63,873 nucleotides of DNA from Antarctobacter aquimaris. Its GTDB lineage: Bacteria; Pseudomonadota; Alphaproteobacteria; Rhodobacterales; Rhodobacteraceae. The translations under genes were made by a program, and so were the position numbers. Shown in pieces: positions 17,905 to 26,918 of the stretch; positions within the stretch are counted from its first letter, which is position 1; the number at the start of each line of letters is the position of its first letter. Location: contig NZ_FXYF01000022.1 of NCBI RefSeq assembly GCF_900184945.1, forward strand, positions 1-63,873. The letters are read 5' to 3'. The notes under the pieces are model-generated. The model had not been told where the DNA came from, searched no databases, and saw only the letters and a program-made list of their open reading frames with translations.

Positions 17905-18821
17905 TGGACCCGCTGATCCTGGCCGGGCGCCATGCCAAGTGGGTCATGGCCGGGGGCCTCGTGGTGGCGGCGCTGCTGCCGGGGCTGGCCAAATGGCTGT
18001 CGCACGGGCTGGTGCCGCTGATCATGATGCTGATGTTCCTCGGCGCGCTGCGGCTGAGCCCGGAGGAAACGGCGCGCATCCTGCACCGGCCGGGTCGGTC
18101 GGTGCGGCAGGCGCTGACGTTGCAACTGGCGATGCCGTTGTTGGCGGCGCTGGTGCTGACGTTGACCGGGCAGATCGTCCACCTCTGGGCGCTGGCGATG
18201 GTGCTGGTGCTCAGCGCGCCGTCGATCGTCTCCAGCCCGAACGTCGCGGCGCTGCTGGGGCTGGATTCGGCCACGGCAATGCGGCTGATGATCTGGGGCA
18301 CCGCGCTGGTGCCGCTCAGTTCCCTGCCCGCGCTGGTGCTGCTGTTCGGCACCTCGGGCATCGGCCCCATCGTCTGGGCAGCGCTGCGGCTGGCGCTCAT
18401 CATCGCGGTGGCGGGGGGCCTTGGCCTGCTGGTCCGCCGCGCGGTGATGCCAAGCCCGGGCGCGCGGACGTTGCAGCAGCTGGACGGGCTGTCGGCGCTG
18501 GCGCTGGGCGTCTTTGTCATCGGGCTGATGCCCGCGCTGCGCGACGACTTGGCCGACCGGCCGGGGGTGATCCTGGGCTGGATCACCTTTGCCTTTGTGC
18601 TGAACTACCTGTCGCAGATCGGCACCTGGTTCTGGCTGAAACGGCGCGGTGTGCGGGCCGAGGCCGGGGCCATCGCGCTGATCGCCGGGAATCGCAACCT
18701 CGCGCTGTTCTTTGCCGCGTTGTCGCCGCAGCAGGCCGCGCCCCTGCTGCCCTTCCTTGCGGCCTACCAATTCCCGATGTTCCTGACGCCGCTCTGCCTG
18801 GGCTGGCTCTACCGCAAATGA
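17904..18821 (+). CDS. BASS-like (bile acid:sodium symporter fold) membrane protein
   Basis: The 305-residue protein has about nine to ten hydrophobic segments and the fold rhythm of sodium/bile-acid symporters. It has SAPSIVSSPNVAALLG in the first crossover-like region and AGNRNLALFFAAL in the second repeat. Its ATG overlaps the dctM stop by one base, so it is part of the TRAP operon. Having a second transporter in the operon is unusual; it could export a product or import a related substrate. The family call is moderate because only fold-level features are visible. Confidence 0.65.
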   Translation: MDPLILAGRHAKWVMAGGLVVAALLPGLAKWLSHGLVPLIMMLMFLGALRLSPEETARILHRPGRSVRQALTLQLAMPLLAALVLTLTGQIVHLWALAMVLVLSAPSIVSSPNVAALLGLDSATAMRLMIWGTALVPLSSLPALVLLFGTSGIGPIVWAALRLALIIAVAGGLGLLVRRAVMPSPGARTLQQLDGLSALALGVFVIGLMPALRDDLADRPGVILGWITFAFVLNYLSQIGTWFWLKRRGVRAEAGAIALIAGNRNLALFFAALSPQQAAPLLPFLAAYQFPMFLTPLCLGWLYRK

Positions 18822-18850
18822 AAAGGCCGGGCGCGGGGCCCGGCCTTTCT
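18822..18850. terminator. Bidirectional rho-independent terminator
   Basis: Arms AAAGGCCGGGC (18822-18832) and GCCCGGCCTTT (18838-18848) pair perfectly around a five-base loop. T-runs occur on both strands. It separates the convergent TRAP/BASS operon and bioY. Confidence 0.85.
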
Positions 18851-18869
18851 GATGCGTTCCCGGAGAGGA

Positions 18870-19469
18870 TCAGCCGCGCGCGCGGCCCACGGCCTTCCAC
18901 GCCAGCGGCAGCAGCACGGCGGCCAGCGCCAGCTTGATCGCGTCGCCCAGCAGGAAAGGGGTCAGGCCCCAGGCCAGGATCGGCTTGTCCCACCCGTAGA
19001 GCATGCCCAGCCAGATCAGGCCCGGCACGTAGATCAGCGCGTTGCCGATCAGCAGGGCGCCGGCTATCTTCGGCGCGGTGCGGTCCCAGCCGGCGCGCGC
19101 CAAAAGGCCCAGCGCAACGGTGGCCGCCACGTAGCCCACGAGGTACCCGCCGGTGCCGCCCATCATGTATTCCAGCCCGACCTTCTCGGCCGAGGAGCCG
19201 GCGAAGACGTCATAGCCCAGCGCGCCGACGATCATGTAGCCAAGGATGGTCACCAGACCCAGGCGTGCGCCATAAGCCGCGCCGATGGTCAGCACCGCAA
19301 AGGTGCCCATGGTGATCGGGACCGGCCACATCGGCACCTTGATCTTGGCCGCCACGGCCAGCATCAGGATGCCGAAGGCCACCAGCGCCACCTGCTTGAG
19401 GCGCAGCGCCGCGCCCTCGTTGGCGCCAAAAGCCTCGACCAGCACGGAGCGGTTCATCGTCAGGTTCAT
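18870..19469 (-). CDS. bioY: Biotin transporter BioY (ECF S component)
   Basis: The 199-residue protein has six predicted helices. It carries the BioY regions VPMWPVPITMGTFAVLTIGA, GYMMGG-like EYMMGGTGGYLVGYV, and a C-terminal PFLLGDAIKLALAA. BioY binds biotin and works alone or with the EcfT/A energising module; bioM and bioN are not nearby. ATG at 19469 follows a GGGG-rich ribosome site. No riboswitch or BioR box (TTATnnATAA) was found upstream. Confidence 0.93.
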   Translation of the reverse strand: MNLTMNRSVLVEAFGANEGAALRLKQVALVAFGILMLAVAAKIKVPMWPVPITMGTFAVLTIGAAYGARLGLVTILGYMIVGALGYDVFAGSSAEKVGLEYMMGGTGGYLVGYVAATVALGLLARAGWDRTAPKIAGALLIGNALIYVPGLIWLGMLYGWDKPILAWGLTPFLLGDAIKLALAAVLLPLAWKAVGRARG

Positions 19470-19777
19470 GGGGTCCCCCCTTGTCATCTGTCTGCCCTGT
19501 CTGTTTTGCCCGACTTGCTGCGCCGCCGCAAGGGCGCTTTGAGAAGATGTGCAAAGTCAGCTAACCTCCTCATTTGCAAACCCTGAATGACGCCTCCCCA
19601 ATCGACGCGGTCGCGCGGCACCCACCCCCCTTGGGGGCGACGCCGTTTGCCGCATCGGCGGACGTCATGTACCCTGGACACAAATAATTCCCCGGAGAAA
19701 CCGCTTGATCGGGCAAAGGGGACCCGGTTCAGTACGGCTCCAAAGGTAAAGGCCGGTTTCCCGGCTGGAGGAACGCC
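19470..19777. other. Divergent intergenic region bioY / 19778 gene
   Basis: This 308-bp stretch must hold both promoters. A short hairpin (CACCCCCCTTGGGGGC context near 19622-19640) is visible, and the sequence is AT-richer around 19560-19590 and 19680-19700. No recognisable gene, operator or RNA motif was found. Confidence 0.4.
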
Positions 19778-20260
19778 ATGTCCATCGACAGGTACTACAT
19801 GCGCGACAGCTCTCTCGTCGTCTCGGTTTTTTCGGGCGTGATTTGCAGAACTTCAATCAGCCAACACCTGGCCTCCCATCTTGGCGATCCGCTGTACCGG
19901 CCCGACATGCACGAGATCGCCGATCTGAGCGATATCGAGGATTTGCAGCTGGATTTTGGCAACATGCGCAGCGTCGTGCGGGAAAAGAACACCTCGTATT
20001 CGTACCGCAAGACGGTCAGCGTCTACGCGCCGGGCGACCTGGCCTTTGGATATGCGCGGATCTATCAGAACCTGGCCGAAGCGGACGATGGCATACAGGC
20101 GGAAGTATACAGGACCGAAAAAGAGACGCTGGGGTTTCACGGCTTGTCCGACCCGTCCATCGGGTGCCTGATCGCGCGCTGCGTCGCACGCCACGCCGAC
20201 GTCCTGCCGGACGCTGCGCACCGGCCGGCAGGGTTACAGGTGCCCAAGCCGGCCCAATAA
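19778..20260 (+). CDS. Hypothetical protein with SpoIIAA/STAS-like pattern
   Basis: The 160-residue protein starts with a clear GGAGG ribosome site 7 bp before ATG. Its rhythm (a hydrophobic strand VVSVFSGVI, then ADLSDIE, a DFGNMRSVV segment, VYAPGDLAFGYARIYQNLA, and a strand EAEVYR-like AEVYRTEKETLGF) resembles the SpoIIAA-like STAS proteins common in proteobacteria. That assignment is by pattern only. Its tail overlaps the convergent gene at 20234-20545 by 27 bp. No neighbour suggests a function. Confidence 0.55.
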   Translation: MSIDRYYMRDSSLVVSVFSGVICRTSISQHLASHLGDPLYRPDMHEIADLSDIEDLQLDFGNMRSVVREKNTSYSYRKTVSVYAPGDLAFGYARIYQNLAEADDGIQAEVYRTEKETLGFHGLSDPSIGCLIARCVARHADVLPDAAHRPAGLQVPKPAQ

Positions 20261-20545
20261 CCCCGGCATCTGCCGCAACAGGTCCAGCGCCATGTTGGCG
20301 TCACGCAGGCTGAGCGCTGCGACGGGCGTCTGCCACGCCTGCCCGCGCACCGCGCAGATGCGGAATTCACCGCTGTCCCGGTCCCCCGTGCCGTCGTCGA
20401 AATACCCGAAGGCCACCACCATCGGTCCCTTGGCATATTGGGCCAGATCCTCGGCCAGCGCCGAAGGGGCGAGCGGCTCCAGCGGCTTGACGATCTGCCA
20501 TCCCGCCCCCCGGAACACCGAATTGATCTGAAGCGCCGGTTCCAT
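20234..20545 (-). CDS. Small conserved hypothetical protein
   Basis: The 103-residue soluble protein contains GPMVVAFGYFDDGTGDRDSG and QAWQTPVAALSL. It has no signal peptide or membrane segment. It overlaps the convergent upstream gene by 27 bp at the 3' ends. The ribosome site is weak (GGGGGAC about 6 bp before ATG). Codon use fits the genome, but function is unknown. Confidence 0.55.
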   Translation of the reverse strand: MEPALQINSVFRGAGWQIVKPLEPLAPSALAEDLAQYAKGPMVVAFGYFDDGTGDRDSGEFRICAVRGQAWQTPVAALSLRDANMALDLLRQMPGLLGRLGHL

Positions 20546-20578
20546 ACGCTGTCCCCCGATTGTTTCCCTGCAGACTAG

Positions 20579-20606
20579 AAAGGGCCCGCCGGTCCGGCGA
20601 GCCCTT
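20579..20606 (-). terminator. Terminator of the pntAB operon
   Basis: On the minus strand an AAGGGCTCGCCGG arm pairs with CCGGCGGGCCCTT (one mismatch/wobble) and leads into TTTCT. It lies 44 bp past the pntB stop codon. Confidence 0.75.
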
Positions 20607-20649
20607 GATTCTGTCAGCGTCGAATGGGTGGCGGAAACCCGCCACCGCC

Positions 20650-22083
20650 CTAGGAGATGCGGTTCAGGAGCTCGCCCAGTGATGCCTTGGCGTCACCGTA
20701 GAACATCCGCGTGTTGTCCTTGTAGAACAGCGGGTTCTCGATGCCCGAATAACCGGTGCCCTGGCCGCGCTTGGAGACGAAGACCTGCTTGGCCTTCCAG
20801 CACTCGAGGACCGGCATGCCCGCGATGGGCGAGTTTGGGTCCTCTTGGGCTGCCGGGTTCACGATGTCGTTCGAGCCGATGACGATGGCCACGTCGGTGT
20901 CCGGGAAATCCTCGTTGATCTCGTCCATTTCCATGACGATGTCGTACGGGACCTTTGCCTCGGCCAGCAGCACGTTCATGTGGCCCGGCAGGCGGCCGGC
21001 CACCGGGTGGATGGCGAAACGCACGTCCTTGCCCTTGGCGCGCAGGCGGCGGGTCAGTTCCGCCACGTTCTGCTGCGCCTGCGCCACCGCCATGCCGTAG
21101 CCCGGGATGATGATGATGCTGTCGGCCTCTTCCAGCGCCGAGGCGACGCCGTCGGCGTCGATGGCGATCTGCTCGCCGGTGACTTCCATCGCCGGTCCGC
21201 CGGTGCCGCCAAAGCCGCCCAGGATGACGCTGACGAACGACCGGTTCATCGCCTTGCACATGATGTACGACAGGATCGCACCCGAGGAACCGACCAGCGC
21301 GCCGACCACGATCAGGAGGTCATTGCCCAGGCTGAAGCCGATCGCCGCCGCCGCCCAGCCCGAGTAGCTGTTCAGCATCGAGACCACCACCGGCATGTCG
21401 GCGCCGCCGATGCCCATGATCAGGTGATAGCCGATGAACAGCGCCATGATCGTCAGGATCAGCAGCGGGAAGAAACCACCCGAGCCGAGATACCAGAACA
21501 GGCAGAGCGCCGAGATCAGCGCCGCGCCGGCGTTCAGCATGTGCCCGCCCGGCAGCTTGGTCGCGGCCGAGGTCAGCTTGCCCGCCAGCTTGCCGAAGGC
21601 GACGATCGAGCCGGTGAAGGTCACCGCACCGATCCAGATGCCCAGCGACAGTTCGACCCGCAGGATGTTCTGCTCGACGCCGGTCTTGTGCGCCAGAAGC
21701 TCGGCAAAGCCGTGCAGCGCCTGGCGCGCGGTGTCGTCCATGGCCATGACGCGGCCCAGTTCGAAGTGCGCGTTGTAGCCGACAAAGACCGCCGCGAGGC
21801 CGACCAGCGAGTGCATCGCGGCGACCAGCTGCGGCATCTCGGTCATCTGGACGCGCTTGGCGACGATGTAGCCGATCACGCCGCCTGCGGCGACGAGGAT
21901 GACCGAAAGCACCCAGAGGCCGGAGCCCGGCCCGATCAGCGTGGCAAAGACCGCCAGCCCCATGCCGAAGATGCCGTACCAGACCGCGCGCTTGGCGCTT
22001 TCCTGGCCCGAGAGGCCGCCCAGCGACAAGATGAAGAGGACGGCTGCGACCACATAGGCCGCTGTCGTGAATCCGAAGTCCAT
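20650..22083 (-). CDS. pntB: NAD(P) transhydrogenase subunit beta
   Basis: The 477-residue subunit has nine or so membrane helices in the first 270 residues and a C-terminal Rossmann-like NADP(H)-binding domain. Landmarks are [61 protein letters not shown] and [18 protein letters not shown]. With PntA it couples proton entry to hydride transfer from NADH to NADP+ at the inner membrane. It lies 14 bp downstream of pntA in one operon. Confidence 0.98.
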   Translation of the reverse strand: MDFGFTTAAYVVAAVLFILSLGGLSGQESAKRAVWYGIFGMGLAVFATLIGPGSGLWVLSVILVAAGGVIGYIVAKRVQMTEMPQLVAAMHSLVGLAAVFVGYNAHFELGRVMAMDDTARQALHGFAELLAHKTGVEQNILRVELSLGIWIGAVTFTGSIVAFGKLAGKLTSAATKLPGGHMLNAGAALISALCLFWYLGSGGFFPLLILTIMALFIGYHLIMGIGGADMPVVVSMLNSYSGWAAAAIGFSLGNDLLIVVGALVGSSGAILSYIMCKAMNRSFVSVILGGFGGTGGPAMEVTGEQIAIDADGVASALEEADSIIIIPGYGMAVAQAQQNVAELTRRLRAKGKDVRFAIHPVAGRLPGHMNVLLAEAKVPYDIVMEMDEINEDFPDTDVAIVIGSNDIVNPAAQEDPNSPIAGMPVLECWKAKQVFVSKRGQGTGYSGIENPLFYKDNTRMFYGDAKASLGELLNRIS

Positions 22084-22097
22084 AATTCCCTACCCCT

Positions 22098-23678
22098 TCA
22101 CGATTTCTGGAACATGGCGAGCATGCGCCGCGTCACGAGGAAGCCGCCGAAGATGTTGATCCCGGCCATGAACACCGAGAGCGCGGCCAGCACGATCACC
22201 AGCCCGCTGCCCGAGCCGATCTGCATCAGCGCGCCCAGGATGATGATCGACGAAATGGCGTTGGTGATCGCCATCAGCGGGGTGTGCAACGAGTGGCTGA
22301 CATTCCAGATCACCTGGAAGCCGACAAAGACCGACAGCACGAACACGATGAAGTGCTGCATGAAGCTGGCCGGGGCGACGAGGCCCACCAGCAGCAGGAG
22401 GCCGCCGCCGATCGTCAGCAGCGTGACCTGCTGCCGGGTCTGCGCCTTGAACGCGGCGATTTCCTTGGCGCGCTTTTCTTCCGGTGTCAGTTCCTTGGGC
22501 TTCTCGCGCTTGACCGCGGCGATGGCCTGGACCTTCGGCGGCGGCGGCGGAAAGGTGATCTCGCCCTGATAGGCGACGGTCGCGCCACGGATCACGTCGT
22601 CTTCCATGTTGTGGTTGACCTTGCCGTCCTTGGCGGGCGTCAGGTCGGTCAGCATGTGACGGATGTTGGTGGCGTACAGCGTCGAGGCCTGCGAGGCCAT
22701 GCGCGACGGGAAGTCGGTGTAGCCGATGATGGTCACACCGTTCTCGGTCACCACCTTCTCGTCCTTGACGGTGCCTTCGACGTTGCCGCCGCGTTCGGCC
22801 GCGAGGTCGATGATCACCGAGCCGGGCTTCATCGCCTTGACCATGTCCTCGAGCCACAGCTTGGGCGCGGGGCGGTTGGGGATCAGCGCGGTGGTGATGA
22901 CGATGTCCATCTCCGGGGCGAGTTCGCGGAACTTCTTCAGCTGTGCTTCGCGGAATTCCGGGCTGGAGACCGAAGCATAGCCGCCGGTGGCCGCGCCGTC
23001 CTGCTGCTCTTCCTTGAAATCGAGGTAGACGAACTCGGCGCCCATCGACTCGACCTGTTCGGCCACCTCGGGACGCACGTCAAAGGCGTAGGTGATGGCG
23101 CCCAGCGAGGTCGAGGTGCCGATTGCGGCCAGACCCGCGACACCGGCGCCGACCACCAGCACCTTGGCCGGGGGCACCTTGCCCGCCGCCGTGATCTGCC
23201 CGGTGAAGAATCGGCCAAAGTTGTTGCCCGCCTCGATCACCGCGCGGTAGCCGGCGATGTTGGCCATCGACGACAGCGCGTCCATCTTCTGCGCGCGGCT
23301 GATCCGCGGCACCATCTCCATGGCGATGACGTTGGCGCCCTTCTCCTTGGCCTTGTCCAGGCCTTCCTGGTTGCCGCCCGGGTTGAAGAAGGTGATCAGC
23401 GTCTTTTCAGGCGACAGGTGGTCCAGCTCGTCCAGCGTGGGAATGCGGACCTTGGCGATGATGTCCGACTGCGCCCAGAGATCGGCGGCGGACTCTGCCA
23501 CGGTGACGCCCGCGGCCTGGTAGTCGGCATCGGAAAAGCCCGCTTTCTTGCCGGCGCCGGTTTCGATGAGGCACTCGTAGCCCAGCTTCTGGAGCTGGCG
23601 CGCCGAGTCCGGAGTCATCGCGACGCGATTTTCCCCGGCCTCGACCTCCATTGGTGTCCCGATTTTCACGTTTCTCAT
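22098..23678 (-). CDS. pntA: NAD(P) transhydrogenase subunit alpha
   Basis: The 526-residue protein contains the NAD(H)-binding domain (about 1-380) and four C-terminal helices (about 400-520). Landmarks are [52 protein letters not shown] and [14 protein letters not shown]. It is the one-piece PntA; some relatives split it into PntAA and PntAB. GGGGGATGAGAAACGTG supplies ribosome site and start. Confidence 0.98.
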   Translation of the reverse strand: MRNVKIGTPMEVEAGENRVAMTPDSARQLQKLGYECLIETGAGKKAGFSDADYQAAGVTVAESAADLWAQSDIIAKVRIPTLDELDHLSPEKTLITFFNPGGNQEGLDKAKEKGANVIAMEMVPRISRAQKMDALSSMANIAGYRAVIEAGNNFGRFFTGQITAAGKVPPAKVLVVGAGVAGLAAIGTSTSLGAITYAFDVRPEVAEQVESMGAEFVYLDFKEEQQDGAATGGYASVSSPEFREAQLKKFRELAPEMDIVITTALIPNRPAPKLWLEDMVKAMKPGSVIIDLAAERGGNVEGTVKDEKVVTENGVTIIGYTDFPSRMASQASTLYATNIRHMLTDLTPAKDGKVNHNMEDDVIRGATVAYQGEITFPPPPPKVQAIAAVKREKPKELTPEEKRAKEIAAFKAQTRQQVTLLTIGGGLLLLVGLVAPASFMQHFIVFVLSVFVGFQVIWNVSHSLHTPLMAITNAISSIIILGALMQIGSGSGLVIVLAALSVFMAGINIFGGFLVTRRMLAMFQKS

Positions 23679-23800
23679 CCCCCTTATTCAGGAATTCCGT
23701 GCCCGATGCCCTGACGGCACCGACTTGGCGATGGGTCTACAGGGCTGACCTAAGCCCGACAACCTCGACGAGCGGTTCTAAACCACAGCTTTGGAGGTTT

Positions 23801-24253
23801 TCAAAGCCATCTTCGCGTTTGTTGCGAGTACCGCGCGAATTCGGCAACAAACTTGCGCCGCAACCGCGCTTCTTCCGGCTCTATGAAGCGTTTTTCGATC
23901 ACCCAGACAAAGACCGGCACAAGCGCGAGCGCCAACACCGCGTCCCAGTACAGGATCATCCCCAGCAGGATCATCGAATCGCCCAGGTAGATCGGGTTGC
24001 GCGTGCGCTTGAAGATGCCGCTGGTCACCAGCCGATCGGCCTCCATGTGCGGAACGACCGTGGTGCGGTGGCGGCGCATCTCGTAGATGGCCAGCGCAAG
24101 CAGGATCAGCCCGCCGCCCACCAGAAGGCCGCCCAGCAGGTCCGCCCAGACCGGGCCAAAGCCCAGCCCGAACCCGTACCGCGTCTTCTGCACCCATGCG
24201 AGCGCAAGCGCTCCGGCCAGCCAGACCGGCGGCATGTCGATCCATTTCAGCAT
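23801..24253 (-). CDS. Isoprenylcysteine methyltransferase-like membrane protein
   Basis: The 150-residue membrane protein has three or four helices and the ICMT/phospholipid-methyltransferase C-terminal signature TSGIFKRTRNPIYLGDSMIL, followed by IEKRFIEPEEARLRRKFVAEFARY. This fold methylates lipids or prenyl-cysteines at the membrane with SAM. The acceptor is unknown in bacteria of this group. The gene stands alone between pntA and a repeat-rich intergenic region. Confidence 0.82.
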   Translation of the reverse strand: MLKWIDMPPVWLAGALALAWVQKTRYGFGLGFGPVWADLLGGLLVGGGLILLALAIYEMRRHRTTVVPHMEADRLVTSGIFKRTRNPIYLGDSMILLGMILYWDAVLALALVPVFVWVIEKRFIEPEEARLRRKFVAEFARYSQQTRRWL

Positions 24254-24269
24254 CTGCGCGGCTTCCTGC

Positions 24270-24334
24270 TTCTTTGGTTTTCAAAATACCTCGGGGGAGG
24301 CGCCCCGCAAGGGGCGGCGGGGGCAGCGCCCCCC
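24270..24334 (+). repeat. Dispersed modular repeat, copy A
   Basis: Order of parts: a TTCTTTGG ... CAAAATACC module that can fold on itself, CGGGGG, a hairpin CGCCCC-GCAA-GGGGCG, then the palindrome GGGGGCAGCGCCCCC (24319-24333). The same order is seen at 27913-27976 (inverted) and 44959-45021, with a partial copy at 29246-29268. The 315-bp stretch 24254-24568 holds this repeat and the next two repeat features, and no gene. Confidence 0.75.
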
Positions 24335-24387
24335 TCTCCCGAAACCGTTCAGGCCACGCTGTCCGGGGCTTGCGCCTTCACCGTTCT

Positions 24388-24547
24388 CACCCGGAATGGC
24401 ACCGCGTGGGCCAGTGATCTTTCGCTGCGCGAAAGACACCCTTGCCCACCGGCCGCGCAAGACGGAGCTTGCGTTGAGCCTGAGCACCCGGAATTGCACC
24501 GTGTGGGCTGGTGACCTTTGCTTTGCAAAGGCACCTTTGCCCACCGG
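24388..24547 (+). repeat. Diverged direct repeat of about 64 bp with internal hairpins
   Basis: Copies at 24388-24452 and 24485-24547 share CACCCGGAAT, GCACCG-GTGGGC and TTGCCCACCGG. Each encloses a hairpin at the same place, TCTTTCGC/GCGAAAGA in the first and CCTTTGC/GCAAAGG in the second. The stems differ in sequence but keep pairing, which suggests that structure is maintained. The shared ending CTTGCCCACCGG also follows repeat copy D at 45026. Confidence 0.7.
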
Positions 24548-24573
24548 AATGACTTCGCCTTCGCGAAGTCATT
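24548..24573. terminator. Hairpin at the 3' end of the metallo-hydrolase gene
   Basis: Arms AATGACTTCGC and GCGAAGTCATT pair perfectly around CTTC. The stem includes the stop codon of the minus-strand gene (24569-24571). There is no U-run, so it may be a 3'-end stabiliser rather than a terminator. Confidence 0.5.
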
Positions 24574-25528
24574 CCCACTCCATCTCCTCGAAGACGCGGC
24601 CGGCGTTCTTGGTCGCCAGTTCCTCGAAGGTGTCCAGGTGCGCCCACTGCGACTGGTCGACGTAGTAGGCTCCGGCCAGGTCGCCGCCATCGTCGATATG
24701 CACCCGGATCTTCTCCCGCAGGTCCTTGAGGTAGTCCGTGGTATAGCGCGTCACCTGCGCCATGTTGGTCGGATGTCCATGGCCCGGGATCACGTAGGTC
24801 GCGCCCAGCCCGGTGAAGGGGCCGTCAAAGGTCTCGATCCAGCAACTGGTGCAGGTGTCGCCAAAGATCGGCGGCATCCGCTCGTGAAAGGCGATGTCAC
24901 CGGCGATCACGATGCCCCATTGCGGGATCCAGACCTGCGTGTCGCCCGGCCCGTGCGCGGGCCCCAGGTGCAGGACGTGGAAATCGACCCCGCCCAGGGT
25001 AAAGGCGTATTCGTCCTCGAACGACATGTTGGGCACCACGACGCGCGTGCCCTCGGCCTTGTCCTGGTTATAGCCGCGCATCCCTTGCAAGATGAAATCG
25101 CCGTTGGTCTCGATCTCCTCGATGGCCTCCACGTGGGCCAGGATATCGACCCCCAGGTCGGCCCAGTAGGAATTGCCGAGGATCGCGTGCCCCTGGCCGT
25201 TCTCGTTGATCACCAGCTTGACCGGCAAATCGGTGACAGCCTTGATCTCGTCGTGCAGCGCGGCCGCCAGGCGGGCAGAGGCACCGCCATTGATGACCAC
25301 CACGCCTTCGTCGGTCACGACAAAGCTCAGGTTGTTGTTGTGGCCCGAGTTCTCGTAGGTCGGCGGCGCGGTCGCGCCGATCGCCGAAAAGACATGCGGG
25401 ATCACCTCGTAGGGTTTGTCGTAAAGCTCGGATTGCGGGTATTTGTCGGCGATGTCCTCGCTGGCCTGTACCGCCACGGTGGCGGCAAGGACAAGCGCGA
25501 GACCCGGAACCAGGGAAATGCGTGTCAT
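24569..25528 (-). CDS. Secreted metallo-beta-lactamase-fold hydrolase with altered metal site
   Basis: The 319-residue protein has a signal peptide (first 22 residues, cleaved near VQA-SED). It has the MBL order of motifs: NNLSFVVTDEGVVVINGG, a loop motif 1, HLGPAHGPGDTQVW with a metal His, AGDIAFHERMPP with the bridging Asp, and VIPGHGHPT with the last His. Motif 1, normally HxHxDH, reads NENGQGH, so two His and the Asp are absent. The family resembles quinoprotein-linked/SoxH-type periplasmic hydrolases, where such variation occurs. Substrate is unknown. The hairpin at 24548-24573 overlaps its stop codon. Confidence 0.82.
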   Translation of the reverse strand: MTRISLVPGLALVLAATVAVQASEDIADKYPQSELYDKPYEVIPHVFSAIGATAPPTYENSGHNNNLSFVVTDEGVVVINGGASARLAAALHDEIKAVTDLPVKLVINENGQGHAILGNSYWADLGVDILAHVEAIEEIETNGDFILQGMRGYNQDKAEGTRVVVPNMSFEDEYAFTLGGVDFHVLHLGPAHGPGDTQVWIPQWGIVIAGDIAFHERMPPIFGDTCTSCWIETFDGPFTGLGATYVIPGHGHPTNMAQVTRYTTDYLKDLREKIRVHIDDGGDLAGAYYVDQSQWAHLDTFEELATKNAGRVFEEMEWE

Positions 25529-25651
25529 GGAGTTCCTCCCAGAAAAACAGGGACATATTCGCATGCGTGAATAGCATTGCCAAGCGGCCTTCGCGGACCA
25601 CTTGTCACAGCCCGCCGCGCCTGTAGGCTGCGGACAACACGGGAGGGTTTC

Positions 25652-26401
25652 ATGCTGGACGGAAAACACGCGCTGGTCACCGGCGGCGGAAGCGGCATCG
25701 GTCTTGCCATCGCGCGGGCGCTGGCGGCCGAGGGCGCCACGGTCACGATCACCGGGCGCAACGTCGACCGGCTGGAGGCGGCGCGCGGGCCGCACATCTT
25801 TCCGCTGTCGATGGACGTGATGGACGAAACCTCGGTCTGCCACGGCGTCGCCGAGGCGGTGGCCGAGCGCGGGCCGATCCAGATCTGCGTGCCCAACGCC
25901 GGCATCGCCGAGGGCCGCGCGCTGCTCAAGACCGACATGGCCTTCTGGCGGACGATGATGGCGACGAACCTCGACGGTGCCTTCCTGACGATCCGCGAAT
26001 GCCTGCGCTCGATGTCCGGCACGGACTGGGGCCGGGTGATCGCGGTGTCCTCGATCGCCGGGCTGCGCGGGCTGAAAGGCGCGCCGACCTATACCGCGTC
26101 GAAACACGCGCTGATCGGGCTGATCCGGGGGCTGGCGGCGGACTACGCGAAAAAGCCCTACACCTTCAACGCGCTCTGCCCGGCCTACGTGGACACCGAC
26201 ATCGTCACCAACAACGTCGGCTCGATCATGGAGCGCACCGGCTGGTCCGAGGCCGAGGCCCGCGCCGTCATGGTGGACGTCAACCCGCATGGCCGCCTGA
26301 TCGCGCCCGAGGAAGTGGCGCAGGCCGCAGTCTGGCTCTGCCACCCGAATTCGGCCAGCGTCAATGGCCAGGCGATCCAGATCGCCGGCGGCGAGGTCTG
26401 A
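25652..26401 (+). CDS. Short-chain dehydrogenase/reductase (SDR)
   Basis: The 249-residue classical SDR has the cofactor loop TGGGSGIGLA, NAG in CVPNAGIAEG, Ser in AVSSIAG and the catalytic YTASK. The C-terminus SVNGQAIQIAGGEV is typical of 3-hydroxyacyl/3-hydroxybutyrate dehydrogenase-like members, but substrate cannot be fixed. No acidic residue follows the loop strand (VTITGRN has Arg), which suggests NADP preference. GGGAGGG precedes ATG. It is divergent from the metallo-hydrolase. Confidence 0.88.
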   Translation: MLDGKHALVTGGGSGIGLAIARALAAEGATVTITGRNVDRLEAARGPHIFPLSMDVMDETSVCHGVAEAVAERGPIQICVPNAGIAEGRALLKTDMAFWRTMMATNLDGAFLTIRECLRSMSGTDWGRVIAVSSIAGLRGLKGAPTYTASKHALIGLIRGLAADYAKKPYTFNALCPAYVDTDIVTNNVGSIMERTGWSEAEARAVMVDVNPHGRLIAPEEVAQAAVWLCHPNSASVNGQAIQIAGGEV

Positions 26402-26416
26402 GCGCCCCGCCCGCCC

Positions 26417-26818
26417 TCACTCCTGTCCCAGTTCGCCCAGCCAGCCTTCGACCCGCGCGCGATTCACGCCCATGTCGGACTGGCCGAAACGCGCCCGCGC
26501 CCAGAGTTCCAGCACCTCGCCGCTATCCTTGACCGTGGTGTAATCGGGAAAGCCCATCCACCTGGAGCGGGTGATGTAGGTCACCAGCCCTTCGGCGGGG
26601 CTGCCGGCCAGCACCTCGGTGCGCGGGGTGGCCAGGACGATGGCGTTCAGGCGGTCAAACACGCCCTCGCCGCCCGGAATGCGCCGCCGCACCCCGTCGG
26701 CCAGGTCCTGGTCGGCGGTGACCTTCGGATCGACGTGCCAGCGCGCCGGGTCCGAAGGTGCCAGACGGATCCAGGCCAGGCCGGCGGCGGCAAGCAGGAC
26801 AACGATCAGCAAGAGCAT
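26417..26818 (-). CDS. DUF1499 family protein
   Basis: The 133-residue protein has an N-terminal hydrophobic anchor (about 16 residues) and the DUF1499 features VLATPRTEVLAGSPAEGLVTYITRS in two parts, FPDYTTVK and a terminal ARFGQSDMGVNRARVEGWL. TTG at 26824 has better ribosome-site spacing (AGAGG, 6 bp) than ATG at 26818 and may be the true start. The family is widespread and uncharacterised. It converges on the SDR gene. Confidence 0.8.
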   Translation of the reverse strand: MLLLIVVLLAAAGLAWIRLAPSDPARWHVDPKVTADQDLADGVRRRIPGGEGVFDRLNAIVLATPRTEVLAGSPAEGLVTYITRSRWMGFPDYTTVKDSGEVLELWARARFGQSDMGVNRARVEGWLGELGQE

Positions 26819-26918
26819 GCGCAAGGGGAACCTCTTTCAGCCGGGGCGGGACATGGACCGGGCATGCCATGCCCGGCCCCGATTCTGAAAGCCAAGGTAT
26901 CGCAAGAGCGCCGCGCGC

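Noticed and set aside
19470-19560. Biotin riboregulation or BioR site before bioY
   Set aside because: No TTATnnATAA-like dyad and no structured leader could be found.
20845-24514. Long plus-strand frames antisense to pntB and pntA
   Set aside because: They mirror membrane and Rossmann coding sequence of pntAB in GC-rich DNA and have no ribosome site or recognisable domain.
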